Translations under genes and position numbers: made by a program
The notes under the pieces: generated by a model
Databases searched by the model: none
The model's input: the letters and a program-made list of their open reading frames with translations, nothing else
What the model was told of the DNA's origin: nothing
Assembly: GCA_937894825.1 (NCBI GenBank)
Contig: CALCQT010000578.1
Coordinates: forward strand, 1 to 7,741
Source of the DNA: an uncultured Anaerolineaceae bacterium
GTDB taxonomy: Bacteria; Chloroflexota; Anaerolineae; Anaerolineales; Anaerolineaceae
DNA length: 7,741 nt
Direction: 5' to 3'
In this document: piece after piece, positions 1-6,721 of the stretch
Layout of the letters: the number at the start of each line of letters is the position of its first letter
Position numbering within the stretch: position 1 is the stretch's first letter

Positions 1-23
1 GTACCTGAAAGTTAGGAGGCTGC

Positions 24-467
24 ATGAATTATGATGAACAACCATTGGCTTTTCGGATAAAGTCGCTGAGCAATCAAATAAAACGTTTGCTGGAACGGAC
101 GGCAATCGAACAGAATGATGCGAATTTAACCGGAATGCAATATGCGATTTTGGGCTTTCTTGGTGAACAGGAGGAATCTGCAAATATTTACCAGCGGGAT
201 ATCGAAGCCGAATTCAACATCCGCCGGTCCACGGCAAGCGGGATATTAAAGCTTTTAGAGAAACAGGGCCTTATTCAACGGACGCATGACGCGGTGGATT
301 CCCGGCTAAAAAAGATCATCCTGACCGAAAAAGCAAAAGAGTTGGATAAGATCGCGAGAGCCAATCTTGACCAACTTCAGGTTCGTCTGACCAGGAATAT
401 CCCACCGCGGGAAATGGAACAATTTTTCAGGACGCTTAAAAAAATTTCAGATAACGCCCAGGAATAA
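24..467 (+). CDS. MarR-family winged-helix transcriptional regulator
   Basis: A 147-residue protein, the usual length for the MarR family, which act as dimeric DNA-binding repressors that often respond to small lipophilic or toxic compounds. The winged helix spans about residues 34-102: a probable recognition helix around 67-81 (RRSTASGILKLLEKQ) and a wing with the family D-x-R pattern (D92, R94). Helices at both ends would form the dimer interface. It has no cysteine, so thiol oxidation sensing of the OhrR type is excluded. The start is set by AGGAGG at 14-19, four bases before the ATG, which is a short spacing. It lies 98 bases before the ABC exporter pair on the same strand, so it probably regulates that pair and itself. 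Its own promoter lies left of the window. The family call is firm; the ligand is unknown. Confidence 0.93.
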   Translation: MNYDEQPLAFRIKSLSNQIKRLLERTAIEQNDANLTGMQYAILGFLGEQEESANIYQRDIEAEFNIRRSTASGILKLLEKQGLIQRTHDAVDSRLKKIILTEKAKELDKIARANLDQLQVRLTRNIPPREMEQFFRTLKKISDNAQE

Positions 468-487
468 GCCGCCTGATCTCAGGCGGC
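468..487 (+). promoter_or_regulatory. Hairpin directly after the marR stop codon
   Basis: GCCGCCTG (468-475) and CAGGCGGC (480-487) form a perfect 8-bp GC-rich stem with a 4-base ATCT loop, starting on the base after the marR stop. What follows is ATTAATAAAAAG, without a T-run, so it is not a good intrinsic terminator. It may be a partial attenuator, an mRNA-stabilising stem that sets different levels of regulator and exporter, or a protein-binding palindrome. The structure is seen in the sequence; the role is inferred. Confidence 0.5.
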
Positions 488-511
488 ATTAATAAAAAGC
501 CGATTGTTAGG

Positions 512-524
512 TTGCTGACAGCAA
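512..524. promoter_or_regulatory. Candidate MarR operator dyad
   Basis: TTGCTG-A-CAGCAA is a perfect dyad with 6-base arms around one central base, placed between marR and the first ABC gene and 41 bases before the ABC start codon. MarR proteins commonly bind short palindromes of this kind, often with TTGC/GCAA-like arms, near their own genes. No convincing promoter overlaps it, so a roadblock role or a chance palindrome remains possible. Confidence 0.35.
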
Positions 525-551
525 GGAAGCGAATAAATTATGAACAAATTT

Positions 552-557
552 GGAGGA
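552..557 (+). promoter_or_regulatory. Ribosome binding site that fixes the first ABC gene start
   Basis: GGAGGA lies eight bases before the ATG at 566 and decides for this start over the upstream in-frame TTG at 512. Confidence 0.8.
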
Positions 558-565
558 TTTCCTAT

Positions 566-2284
566 ATGAAAAATATAGGGCAGTATAAACGAGACGCGAT
601 TTTGACGCCCCTTTTTGTCATTATTGAAGTGGTCATGGATATCATGATCCCTTTATATATGGCGGATATGATCGATCAGGGCATCACCGGTGGCAGCATG
701 GACGCATTGGTCAAAATAGGTCTCATATTAGTTTTATTATGTCTATGTTCTCTTGTGAGCGGTCTTTTGTCCGGCTGGTTTGCGGCGGGGGCTGCGACAG
801 GGTTTGCGAAGGATTTGCGGCAGCGGATGTATTACAAGATTCAGGACTTTTCTTTTGCCAATATCGACACGTTTTCTACCAGTGGTCTTGTTACCCGGCT
901 GACGACAGACGTCTCGAACGTCCAAAACGCTTTTCAAATGCTTATCCGTGTTTGTGCCCGGGCCCCGTTGATGATCATTTTTTCGGTGGTTACGGTTTTT
1001 TCAATCAATTCGAGACTGGCTTGGATATTTGTCGCGATTATCCCCGCGTTGGCTGTCGGGCTGGCAATTATCATGTTGAACGCCACTCCGATTTTCTCAA
1101 AGGTCTTCAAGCTGTATGACCGCTTGAATCGTGTGGTTCAGGAAAACTTGCGGGGGATTCGGGTGGTAAAAAGCTTTGTTCGGGAAGATTATGAGACAGC
1201 GAAGTTCAAAAGTGCTTCCGGGGATATTTACCAAAACTTTGTACGGGCAGAAAAAATTCTGGCGTTTAACAGCCCCCTGATGCAGTTTTGTATGTACGCC
1301 TGTACTTTGTTGATCTGCTGGTTAGGCGCTCAGATGATTGTCAGCGAAACTTTTACCACCGGACAATTAATGAGTCTTTTGACCTACGCGGTACAAATTC
1401 TCATGAGTTTGATGATGTTGTCCATGGTTTTTGTCATGATTACGATGTCCAGAACTTCCATGCGCCGGATTTCAGAGGTGCTCAAGGAAACGGTCGATAT
1501 GCCCAACGGTCGGATCAGGGAAGTCAGCGATGGGTCGGTCCGTTTCCGCAATGTGAGTTTTGGCTACCGCGGCAAAGAGGGTGAGTTATGCCTGCGTGAT
1601 ATTGACATAGAAATTTCTTCCGGCCAAACGGTCGGCATTATCGGCGGCACAGGCAGTGGCAAGTCCAGCCTGACGCAACTCATTCCAAGGCTGTACGATG
1701 TGACGGATGGCAGTGTCGAGGTTGGCGGGATCGACGTCCGGGAGTATGATATTGAGGCGCTTCGAGATCAGGTGGCCATGGTGCTGCAAAAGAATGTTTT
1801 ATTCTCAGGAACGATCAAAGACAATTTACGCTGGGGTAAAAAAGATGCCAGTGATGAAGAGATGGAAACTGCCTGCAAATTGGCGCAGGCGGATGCCTTT
1901 ATTCGCACGTTTCCGGATGGGTATGATACCTGGCTTGAACAGGGCGGCAAGAATGTGTCCGGCGGACAGAAGCAGCGGCTTTGCATTGCCAGAGCGTTGA
2001 TCAAGAATCCAAAAATTATGATTCTGGATGATTCCACCAGTGCGGTGGACACAGGAACCGATGCGCTGATACGCAAGGCTTTCCGGGAAGAGATTCCCGA
2101 TATTACGAAAATCATCATTGCACAACGCGTGTCATCGGTGCAGGAAGCTGATCAGATTATCGTCCTGGACGATGGGCGCGTCAGCGCGATCGGATCGCAT
2201 GCCGATCTGATGGAAAACAGCGCAATTTATAAGGAAGTATACGAGTCACAGCAGAAAAGAGGTTTCGACGATGATGCGGCCTAA
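566..2284 (+). CDS. ABC exporter half-transporter, degenerate-site subunit (multidrug type)
   Basis: Fused membrane and ATPase domain protein of 572 residues, normal for an exporter half. About six membrane helices fill residues 10-310, and the nucleotide-binding domain runs from about 325 to the end. Walker A is GGTGSGKS (360-367), Q-loop Gln408, signature VSGGQ (464-468). Walker B ends ILDD: Asp489 stands where the catalytic Glu is expected, and Gln520 replaces the switch His (AQR instead of AHR). In families such as LmrCD, BmrCD and TM287/288 this marks the subunit carrying the non-hydrolytic site, so it should work as a heterodimer with the next gene product. The start at 566 is chosen because GGAGGA (552-557) lies eight bases upstream. 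A TTG start at 512 would add 18 residues but has no ribosome site. Exported substrate unknown. Confidence 0.93.
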   Translation: MKNIGQYKRDAILTPLFVIIEVVMDIMIPLYMADMIDQGITGGSMDALVKIGLILVLLCLCSLVSGLLSGWFAAGAATGFAKDLRQRMYYKIQDFSFANIDTFSTSGLVTRLTTDVSNVQNAFQMLIRVCARAPLMIIFSVVTVFSINSRLAWIFVAIIPALAVGLAIIMLNATPIFSKVFKLYDRLNRVVQENLRGIRVVKSFVREDYETAKFKSASGDIYQNFVRAEKILAFNSPLMQFCMYACTLLICWLGAQMIVSETFTTGQLMSLLTYAVQILMSLMMLSMVFVMITMSRTSMRRISEVLKETVDMPNGRIREVSDGSVRFRNVSFGYRGKEGELCLRDIDIEISSGQTVGIIGGTGSGKSSLTQLIPRLYDVTDGSVEVGGIDVREYDIEALRDQVAMVLQKNVLFSGTIKDNLRWGKKDASDEEMETACKLAQADAFIRTFPDGYDTWLEQGGKNVSGGQKQRLCIARALIKNPKIMILDDSTSAVDTGTDALIRKAFREEIPDITKIIIAQRVSSVQEADQIIVLDDGRVSAIGSHADLMENSAIYKEVYESQQKRGFDDDAA

Positions 2285-4184
2285 TTTAAAAAATGCGCAA
2301 CCCGGGAAATTCAACCCGCAAACGATTCAGCGGCTGATGCGGTATGTCACCGGCACCTACCGGCTGCGTTTTATAATTGTATTGATTTTTGTTCTGATCA
2401 GCTCCGCTGCCGGCGTGGCAGGTTCACTTTTCTTGCAAATTTTGATTGACGATACTATCGGGCCATTGCTGGGCGTCCAGAACCCGGATTTCACGAACCT
2501 TCTTTGGGCAATCGGCACGATGGGCATCGTTTACCTGGTCGGAGTCATTTCAACCTTTGTTTATAACTGGCAGGTCATTATCATCGGACAGGGCGTACAA
2601 AAAGAAATTCGCGACGAAATGTTTGAAAAAATGCAAAAACTTCCGATTCGTTATTTTGATACGCACAGTTATGGGGATCTCATGAGCCGGTTTACGAACG
2701 ATGTCGATACGTTGCGGCAGATGATCTCCCAGGCCATTCCGATGTTGTTTTCGTCGGCCGTAACGATCGTGCTGGTGTTTTGCGCGATGCTTTATACCAG
2801 TGTCCCGCTCACGGTGCTGGTGCTGATCATGATCTTTCTGATGCTCAGAGCGTCGAATATGGTCATCGGAAAGAGCCGCGGCTTTTTTGTCCAACAGCAG
2901 CAGGATCTGGGCGGTATCAATGGCTACATTGAAGAAATGATAACCGGTCAAAAAGTGGTCAAGGTGTTCTGTTATGAGGATGAATCGAAGCAGAAATTTG
3001 ACGAAAAAAATGATCAGCTTTTCAAAAGCAGCGGCAGTGCGAATAAGTATGCCAATGCCTTGATGCCGATTATGGCCAATTTATCCAATCTGATTTATGT
3101 GTTGGTTGCGATTGCCGGCGGGATGCTGGCAATCGGCGGCGTAGGTGGGCTCACACTGGGGGGAATTGCCAGCTTCCTGCAACTCACAAAATCCTTCAGC
3201 CAACCGATCGGTCAGATGTCGCAACAGGTGAATGCTGTTATCATGGCATTGGCCGGGGCTGAACGGATCTTTGCACTGATGGACGAGCTGCCGGAGCAGG
3301 ACAAAGGGTACGTGACTTTGGTGAATGCTGTACATGATTCTCAGGGTGAAGTGATTGAGACGCCTGAACATACCGGCGTATGGGCCTGGAAGCATCCGCA
3401 TGCCGATGGCACAGTGACATATGAAGAATTGAAGGGTGACATTGTTTTTGATGATGTGACTTTCAGTTACGATGGCGAAAAGACAGTGTTGCAGGATGTT
3501 TCGTTTTATGCAAAACCGGGACAGAAAATCGCCTTTGTGGGGGCGACGGGCGCAGGAAAAACGACCGTCACCAATCTGCTCAATCGCTTTTATGACATTC
3601 CGGATGGTAAAATCCGCTACGATGGGATTAATATTAAGAAGATAAAGAAGGCCGATTTGCGCCATTCTTTGGGTATTGTGCTGCAGGATACCAATTTATT
3701 CAGTGGTACCGTGAAGGACAATATCCGCTTTGGTAAGCTGGATGCCACAGACGAGGAAGTTGTTGCGGCAGCCAAAATGGCCGGGGCAGACAGTTTTATT
3801 TCCCGATTGCCGAAAGGGTATGACACCGAGATTGCCGGCGATGGGTCCGGCCTGTCGCAGGGGCAGCAGCAGCTTCTGGCTATCGCGCGCGCTGCTGTGG
3901 CTGATCCGCCGGTGATGATTCTCGATGAGGCAACCTCCAGCATTGATACCCGCACTGAAAAGCTGGTCCAAAAAGGGATGGATGCGCTGATGAAGGGCCG
4001 CACGGTGCTGGTCATTGCGCACCGGCTCTCCACGATCCAAAATTCAAAAGCGATCATTGTGCTTGACCAGGGTCAAATAATTGAACGCGGCAGTCATGAT
4101 GATCTGATCGCGGCGAAAGGACGATACTATCAGTTATACACCGGTGCGTTTGAAACGGCGGATGAATTTACTCCTGAAAGTTAG
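2271..4184 (+). CDS. ABC exporter half-transporter, catalytic-site subunit with linker insertion
   Basis: A 637-residue half-transporter, about 60 longer than its partner. Six predicted membrane helices lie within residues 33-320 and the ATPase domain runs from about 391 to 620. Walker A is GATGAGKT (424-431), Q-loop Gln472, Walker B VMILDE with catalytic Glu553, and switch His584. The signature is LSQGQ (528-532) instead of LSGGQ. It therefore supplies the Walker/His face of the hydrolytic site, while the partner supplies the intact signature. Between membrane and ATPase domains sits an extra segment, about 344-390, rich in charged and aromatic residues (a WAWKHPH stretch). I recall similar inserts in related clostridial exporters. 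The start overlaps the previous gene by 14 bases, with AAAGAGG (2256-2262) eight bases upstream, so translation is probably coupled. An ATG directly after it at 2274 is an equal alternative start. Confidence 0.94.
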   Translation: MMRPNLKNAQPGKFNPQTIQRLMRYVTGTYRLRFIIVLIFVLISSAAGVAGSLFLQILIDDTIGPLLGVQNPDFTNLLWAIGTMGIVYLVGVISTFVYNWQVIIIGQGVQKEIRDEMFEKMQKLPIRYFDTHSYGDLMSRFTNDVDTLRQMISQAIPMLFSSAVTIVLVFCAMLYTSVPLTVLVLIMIFLMLRASNMVIGKSRGFFVQQQQDLGGINGYIEEMITGQKVVKVFCYEDESKQKFDEKNDQLFKSSGSANKYANALMPIMANLSNLIYVLVAIAGGMLAIGGVGGLTLGGIASFLQLTKSFSQPIGQMSQQVNAVIMALAGAERIFALMDELPEQDKGYVTLVNAVHDSQGEVIETPEHTGVWAWKHPHADGTVTYEELKGDIVFDDVTFSYDGEKTVLQDVSFYAKPGQKIAFVGATGAGKTTVTNLLNRFYDIPDGKIRYDGINIKKIKKADLRHSLGIVLQDTNLFSGTVKDNIRFGKLDATDEEVVAAAKMAGADSFISRLPKGYDTEIAGDGSGLSQGQQQLLAIARAAVADPPVMILDEATSSIDTRTEKLVQKGMDALMKGRTVLVIAHRLSTIQNSKAIIVLDQGQIIERGSHDDLIAAKGRYYQLYTGAFETADEFTPES

Positions 4185-4226
4185 CTGATATCTGGTTAAC
4201 TTTGTCGCAAAAGCCAAAAATGGGCC

Positions 4227-4277
4227 AAAGGTGTCCCCGTGCGTCAGATGATCTGATCCCGAGGACATCTTTTTATT
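4227..4277 (+). terminator. Probable intrinsic terminator of the marR-ABC operon
   Basis: The arms AAAGGTGTCC (4227-4236) and GGACATCTTT (4263-4272) pair over 10 bp with one G-U pair. The stem runs into a T-rich tail (five T at 4270-4274, then ATT). Inside is a second small stem, TCAGA (4244-4248) with TCTGA (4252-4256). The element lies 43 bases after the second ABC stop codon. The long interior is unusual for a minimal terminator, but the position and T-run fit. Confidence 0.6.
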
Positions 4278-4289
4278 AAAACCAGGCGG

Positions 4290-4320
4290 TTGACATGATC
4301 AATCCGTCCTCAGTTGTAAC
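4290..4320 (+). promoter_or_regulatory. Weak promoter candidate for the CPBP protease gene
   Basis: A perfect -35 box TTGACA (4290-4295) is followed after 19 bases by TGTAAC (4315-4320), which matches four of six bases of the -10 consensus. It lies just after the operon terminator and about 140 bases before the protease start. The long spacer makes it uncertain. Between it and the gene I see only a short GATAGATA tandem near 4389 and no stable leader structure. Confidence 0.28.
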
Positions 4321-4462
4321 GCCCCGCACCATTTTGGTAAGAAGCTGTTACTGACTGCGGTGCATATTTTCCGCCTTTGATCCGTATAGATAGATAAGAC
4401 GCATTTTTATTCTGATCCGGTAATGGAAATTGCAAAAATATCTGTCTACAAGGGACATGGTT

Positions 4463-5317
4463 ATGGAAAAAACAAAACTTTTGAATCCGGTAAAACCGAT
4501 TCTGTTGATATATTTACTTTGCGCTGTTTTCCGGATAATTGAATATCTTGTGATCCGGACCGATCAAAGCATTTTTGGCGAGGCCTTTCTCCATAAGCTG
4601 ACCGGCATTCTCGTGCTGGCGCTTGCACTGCGGTATTTTTCGCTCACCTGGTCTGAAACCGGCTTCACGCTCCGATCCGCGGGAAAGAACATCCTTTTGG
4701 GTTTGTTGCTCGGCGCGTCCGTGTTCCTGGTGGCTTACGGGAGTGAATTCTTGATACAGCGCTCACGCGGCGTCGCTCCTTCCCTGCAGGTTTACGTGAC
4801 CAGTTATGCGCTGGATGACAACAAGAGCCTTCAGACCGGACTGATCTTCTTTCTGTTGTGCATTTTCGGCAATATTATCAATGTCGTGATGGAGGAGGGT
4901 GTCTTTCGCGGTCTGTTCATCAAGCTGGCGGAGACCAGGTACTCCTTTATTAACTCCCTCGTCATCTCTTCGGTATTGTTCGGTATTTGGCATATCGCGG
5001 CGCCGGTGCGGGAGTTTCTGGACGGGAACAGAAGTGCTTCCGGTGCGGTCATGGCCTCCCTGATGTTGGTCGTTACCAGTGCGATCGCCGGGGCAAAGTT
5101 CGCCTTGCTATTAAAAATCAGCGGCTCGCTTTGGCTGCCGATGGCGGATCATTTCGTAAACAATTTTGTGATCAACATATTGCATGTTGTGACGGCTACC
5201 GGCGCGGATGAGATGCAGAGTCTGCGGATTGGCATTGCGCAGACCTTGTCATGCCTGATCGTGCTTTTCATTTACTGGAAGAGCGGGGCACATTATCAAC
5301 AAACCTTTCGTGAGTGA
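4463..5317 (+). CDS. CPBP-family (CAAX protease/Abi-like) intramembrane metalloprotease
   Basis: Hydrophobic protein of 284 residues with about eight membrane segments. It carries all CPBP family motifs: EExxxR as E144-E145-GVF-R149, FxxxH as F173-GIW-H177, and HxxxN as H230-FVN-N234. These Glu and His residues form the metal-dependent active site in the membrane in Rce1-type enzymes. Bacterial members take part in bacteriocin maturation or self-immunity, or in membrane-protein processing, and most are uncharacterised. The start at 4463 is chosen because AGGGA (4451-4455) lies seven bases upstream. An in-frame ATG at 4457 is too close to that site, and a TTG at 4430 has no ribosome site. It is separated from the ABC operon by a terminator, so co-function with the exporter is only a possibility. 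Substrate unknown. Confidence 0.88.
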   Translation: MEKTKLLNPVKPILLIYLLCAVFRIIEYLVIRTDQSIFGEAFLHKLTGILVLALALRYFSLTWSETGFTLRSAGKNILLGLLLGASVFLVAYGSEFLIQRSRGVAPSLQVYVTSYALDDNKSLQTGLIFFLLCIFGNIINVVMEEGVFRGLFIKLAETRYSFINSLVISSVLFGIWHIAAPVREFLDGNRSASGAVMASLMLVVTSAIAGAKFALLLKISGSLWLPMADHFVNNFVINILHVVTATGADEMQSLRIGIAQTLSCLIVLFIYWKSGAHYQQTFRE

Positions 5318-5396
5318 ACAGTATTAACTCCGACATAATCTGGGCTCATGAGAATATGCCAGATTGCAAGAACGGTGCATGCCGGCGTGGATTGGT

Positions 5397-5420
5397 TTTT
5401 GATTTAGATCAAAATTGATC
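5397..5420. repeat. Overlapping AT-rich inverted repeats
   Basis: TTTTGAT (5397-5403) pairs with ATCAAAA (5408-5414). Overlapping this, GATCAA (5407-5412) pairs with TTGATC (5415-5420) around two central bases. The two pairings are mutually exclusive in RNA. The role is unknown. Confidence 0.45.
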
Positions 5421-5423
5421 GCT

Positions 5424-5449
5424 GAGATTCCTGTTTGGACAGGAATCTC
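5424..5449. repeat. Perfect 10-bp hairpin
   Basis: GAGATTCCTG (5424-5433) and CAGGAATCTC (5440-5449) pair perfectly around the six-base loop TTTGGA. No T-run follows on either strand. It sits 13 bases before the orphan AAAGGAGG. Bases TCTCC at its right end could alternatively pair with the GGAG core of that site, which would resemble a leader element, but this is speculation. Confidence 0.6.
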
Positions 5450-5462
5450 CCTGATTACTGAG

Positions 5463-5470
5463 AAAGGAGG
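5463..5470 (+). promoter_or_regulatory. Orphan strong Shine-Dalgarno sequence
   Basis: AAAGGAGG is an extended match to the 16S anti-SD, yet no ATG or GTG lies at a usable distance. The only candidates are an ATT at 5477 or a TTG at 5481 (10-base spacing), the latter opening a 37-codon frame to a TGA at 5592-5594. The encoded peptide is rich in Phe and Tyr and resembles nothing I know. A lost gene start or a chance purine run are both possible. Confidence 0.35.
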
Positions 5471-5534
5471 CATCCGATTATTGTTTTTCTTTTCTTATCA
5501 GACGCATTTCCCTTCTTCAGAACGCATACTCAAA

Positions 5535-5555
5535 CTGTACGATTTTTTCGTACGG
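5535..5555. promoter_or_regulatory. Inverted repeat, possible orphan TetR-type operator
   Basis: CTGTACGA (5535-5542) and TCGTACGG (5548-5555) form an 8-bp stem (one G-U pair) around TTTTT. The core GTACGA-N5-TCGTAC has the CGTAC-rich look of many TetR-family operators. No promoter or gene start is near it in either direction, so it could equally be a plain RNA hairpin. Confidence 0.35.
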
Positions 5556-5607
5556 TATGTTTATTACCACTACTTTTTGATTTACCCAGTTTGACAGACT
5601 TCGAAGA

Positions 5608-5643
5608 CAATTCACTGCCATGACAGTTGTCCCCAATGAATTG
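5608..5643. repeat. 10-bp hairpin downstream of the SDR gene
   Basis: CAATTCACTG (5608-5617) pairs with CAATGAATTG (5634-5643) over 10 bp with one mismatch-type wobble pair. The interior holds a smaller GACA/TGTC stem (5622-5631). It lies 19 bases past the SDR stop on the minus strand, the right place for a terminator, but the minus-strand bases that follow are not a T-run. It may act as a 3' end stabiliser or factor-dependent stop. Confidence 0.45.
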
Positions 5644-5662
5644 ATTATCGAAACGCAGGCAA

Positions 5663-6652
5663 TTAAAAATTTTGTGTGGCTAAATGCAGCAGTGTTTCGC
5701 GGATTGCCTTTTCCGGCGGCATGGGTTCATAGCCGAGCGCGTTTCTTGCTTTCGAAATATTCATAGTCTCATCGGCCATATAAAAGTGCCTGATGTTTCC
5801 GGCAATCAGAGCCGGTGGATTGTGCGTAACGCTGCTTATCCCGGCTGACATGGCCGCCAAAATTAGTTGCAGCGCCTTTGGCAGTATCGGCGGCTTTTTG
5901 GTTCCCGGAAACAATGTTTCCGCAATTTCCATGACGCGGGTCGTACTGATAGAGGGTTCCGTAGCGAGGATGTAGCGCTCCCCGCTCTTTCCCTTCTGTG
6001 CGGCAAGGATCATTCCTCTGGCGACATCTTGGGCATGGACAAAGTTAAACGAATAGTTTGGATTGAACGGAAGCCTGTTTTTAACGATCATATTCAATAG
6101 ACTGTTTGTCGCCGATAGATGCCCATAAGTAAATGGACCGATGATTCCAGAGGGGAGCACTGTCACCATCCATAATCCAAGCTGAGCGGCAAGCTCCCAG
6201 GCCAGTTTCTCGGAATCATTTTTGGCTCTGTAATAAGGGTTGGGGAAATCTTCACCCCAACCGGTTTCGTCCATCGGGACTTTGGAACGATCCAGGGCTG
6301 CCATTGAACTGACATAAACCACTTTTTTGATGCCGCATTCCGCTGCCGCTTCGAGAATATTTTGGGTTCCGTCAAGGTTGGCCTGTATAATCTCCTTTTG
6401 TGGATTTTCGGACCAGTGCTTAAATATAGCCGCAGCATGGTAAAGGGTGTCAACGCCTCTCATTGCTGAGAGGAGCGATTCTTTGTCGAGAATATCGGCG
6501 TAAACCACTTCACAATCCAGATCCGCGAAGGGTTCAAGAAACGTGAGATTCCTGACACCGCAGCGGACTTTTTCCCCGTGGGACAGCAATACCCGCACAA
6601 GATTATTTCCTAACAGACCGCTTGCACCCGTGACCAAAGACAATTCCTGCAT
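5663..6652 (-). CDS. Extended SDR NAD(P)-dependent epimerase/reductase (dihydroflavonol-reductase-like)
   Basis: A 329-residue cytosolic oxidoreductase with the Rossmann nucleotide site G9-x-x-G12-x-x-G15 at the N-terminus, the active-site Ser around 115-116 (VYVSSMA), and the catalytic Y140-x-x-x-K144. The C-terminal stretch around 298-320 (a KARNALGYEP block then an ETLLHL helix) is typical of the DFR/HpnA-like group, which reduce or epimerise sugar nucleotides, ketones or aldehydes. Arg30 or Arg34 after the second strand could bind the NADP phosphate, which hints at NADPH, but this is inference. The start is supported by AGGAGG on the minus strand (6661-6666), eight bases upstream. It is divergent from the TetR gene, whose product probably controls it. 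There is no sugar or hopanoid gene nearby to suggest a substrate. Confidence 0.9.
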   Translation of the reverse strand: MQELSLVTGASGLLGNNLVRVLLSHGEKVRCGVRNLTFLEPFADLDCEVVYADILDKESLLSAMRGVDTLYHAAAIFKHWSENPQKEIIQANLDGTQNILEAAAECGIKKVVYVSSMAALDRSKVPMDETGWGEDFPNPYYRAKNDSEKLAWELAAQLGLWMVTVLPSGIIGPFTYGHLSATNSLLNMIVKNRLPFNPNYSFNFVHAQDVARGMILAAQKGKSGERYILATEPSISTTRVMEIAETLFPGTKKPPILPKALQLILAAMSAGISSVTHNPPALIAGNIRHFYMADETMNISKARNALGYEPMPPEKAIRETLLHLATQNF

Positions 6653-6721
6653 AAATACACCCTCCTCTTCGAATGAAACTAAGGTATTCCCGAACCCATA
6701 ATGACATTTCAGTTATACTAA

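Larger units (their letters stand above)
5318..5662. other. Gene-free stretch of 345 bases rich in inverted repeats
   Basis: It lies between the convergent ends of the protease gene and the minus-strand SDR gene. No open frame here has both a normal start codon and a spaced ribosome site. It contains four inverted repeats (5397-5420, 5424-5449, 5535-5555, 5608-5643) and a strong orphan Shine-Dalgarno sequence, AAAGGAGG, at 5463-5470. None of the hairpins is followed by a clear T-run on either strand, so I cannot assign a standard terminator to either flanking gene. It could be decayed remains of a lost gene with its leader, or an uncharacterised structured RNA or intergenic repeat. Confidence 0.6.

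Noticed and set aside
515..544. Possible promoter CTGACA-18-TATGAA before the first ABC gene
   Set aside because: The predicted transcript start would fall on or next to the ribosome site at 552, leaving no usable leader.
512..565. TTG start adding 18 residues to the first ABC protein
   Set aside because: No ribosome site before it, while GGAGGA stands eight bases before the ATG at 566. The TTG falls inside a dyad that is better read as regulatory.
3081..3665. A 194-codon open frame on the minus strand inside the second ABC gene
   Set aside because: It is antisense to a clearly coding region with conserved ABC motifs, has no recognisable domain, and is explained as a shadow frame. The other shorter antisense and out-of-frame runs inside genes were dropped for the same reason.
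4430..4462. TTG start adding 11 residues to the CPBP protease
   Set aside because: No ribosome site; AGGGA with seven-base spacing supports the ATG at 4463.
5349..5408. Short ATG frame of 19 codons after the protease gene
   Set aside because: No ribosome site, no recognisable sequence, and it ends within an inverted repeat.
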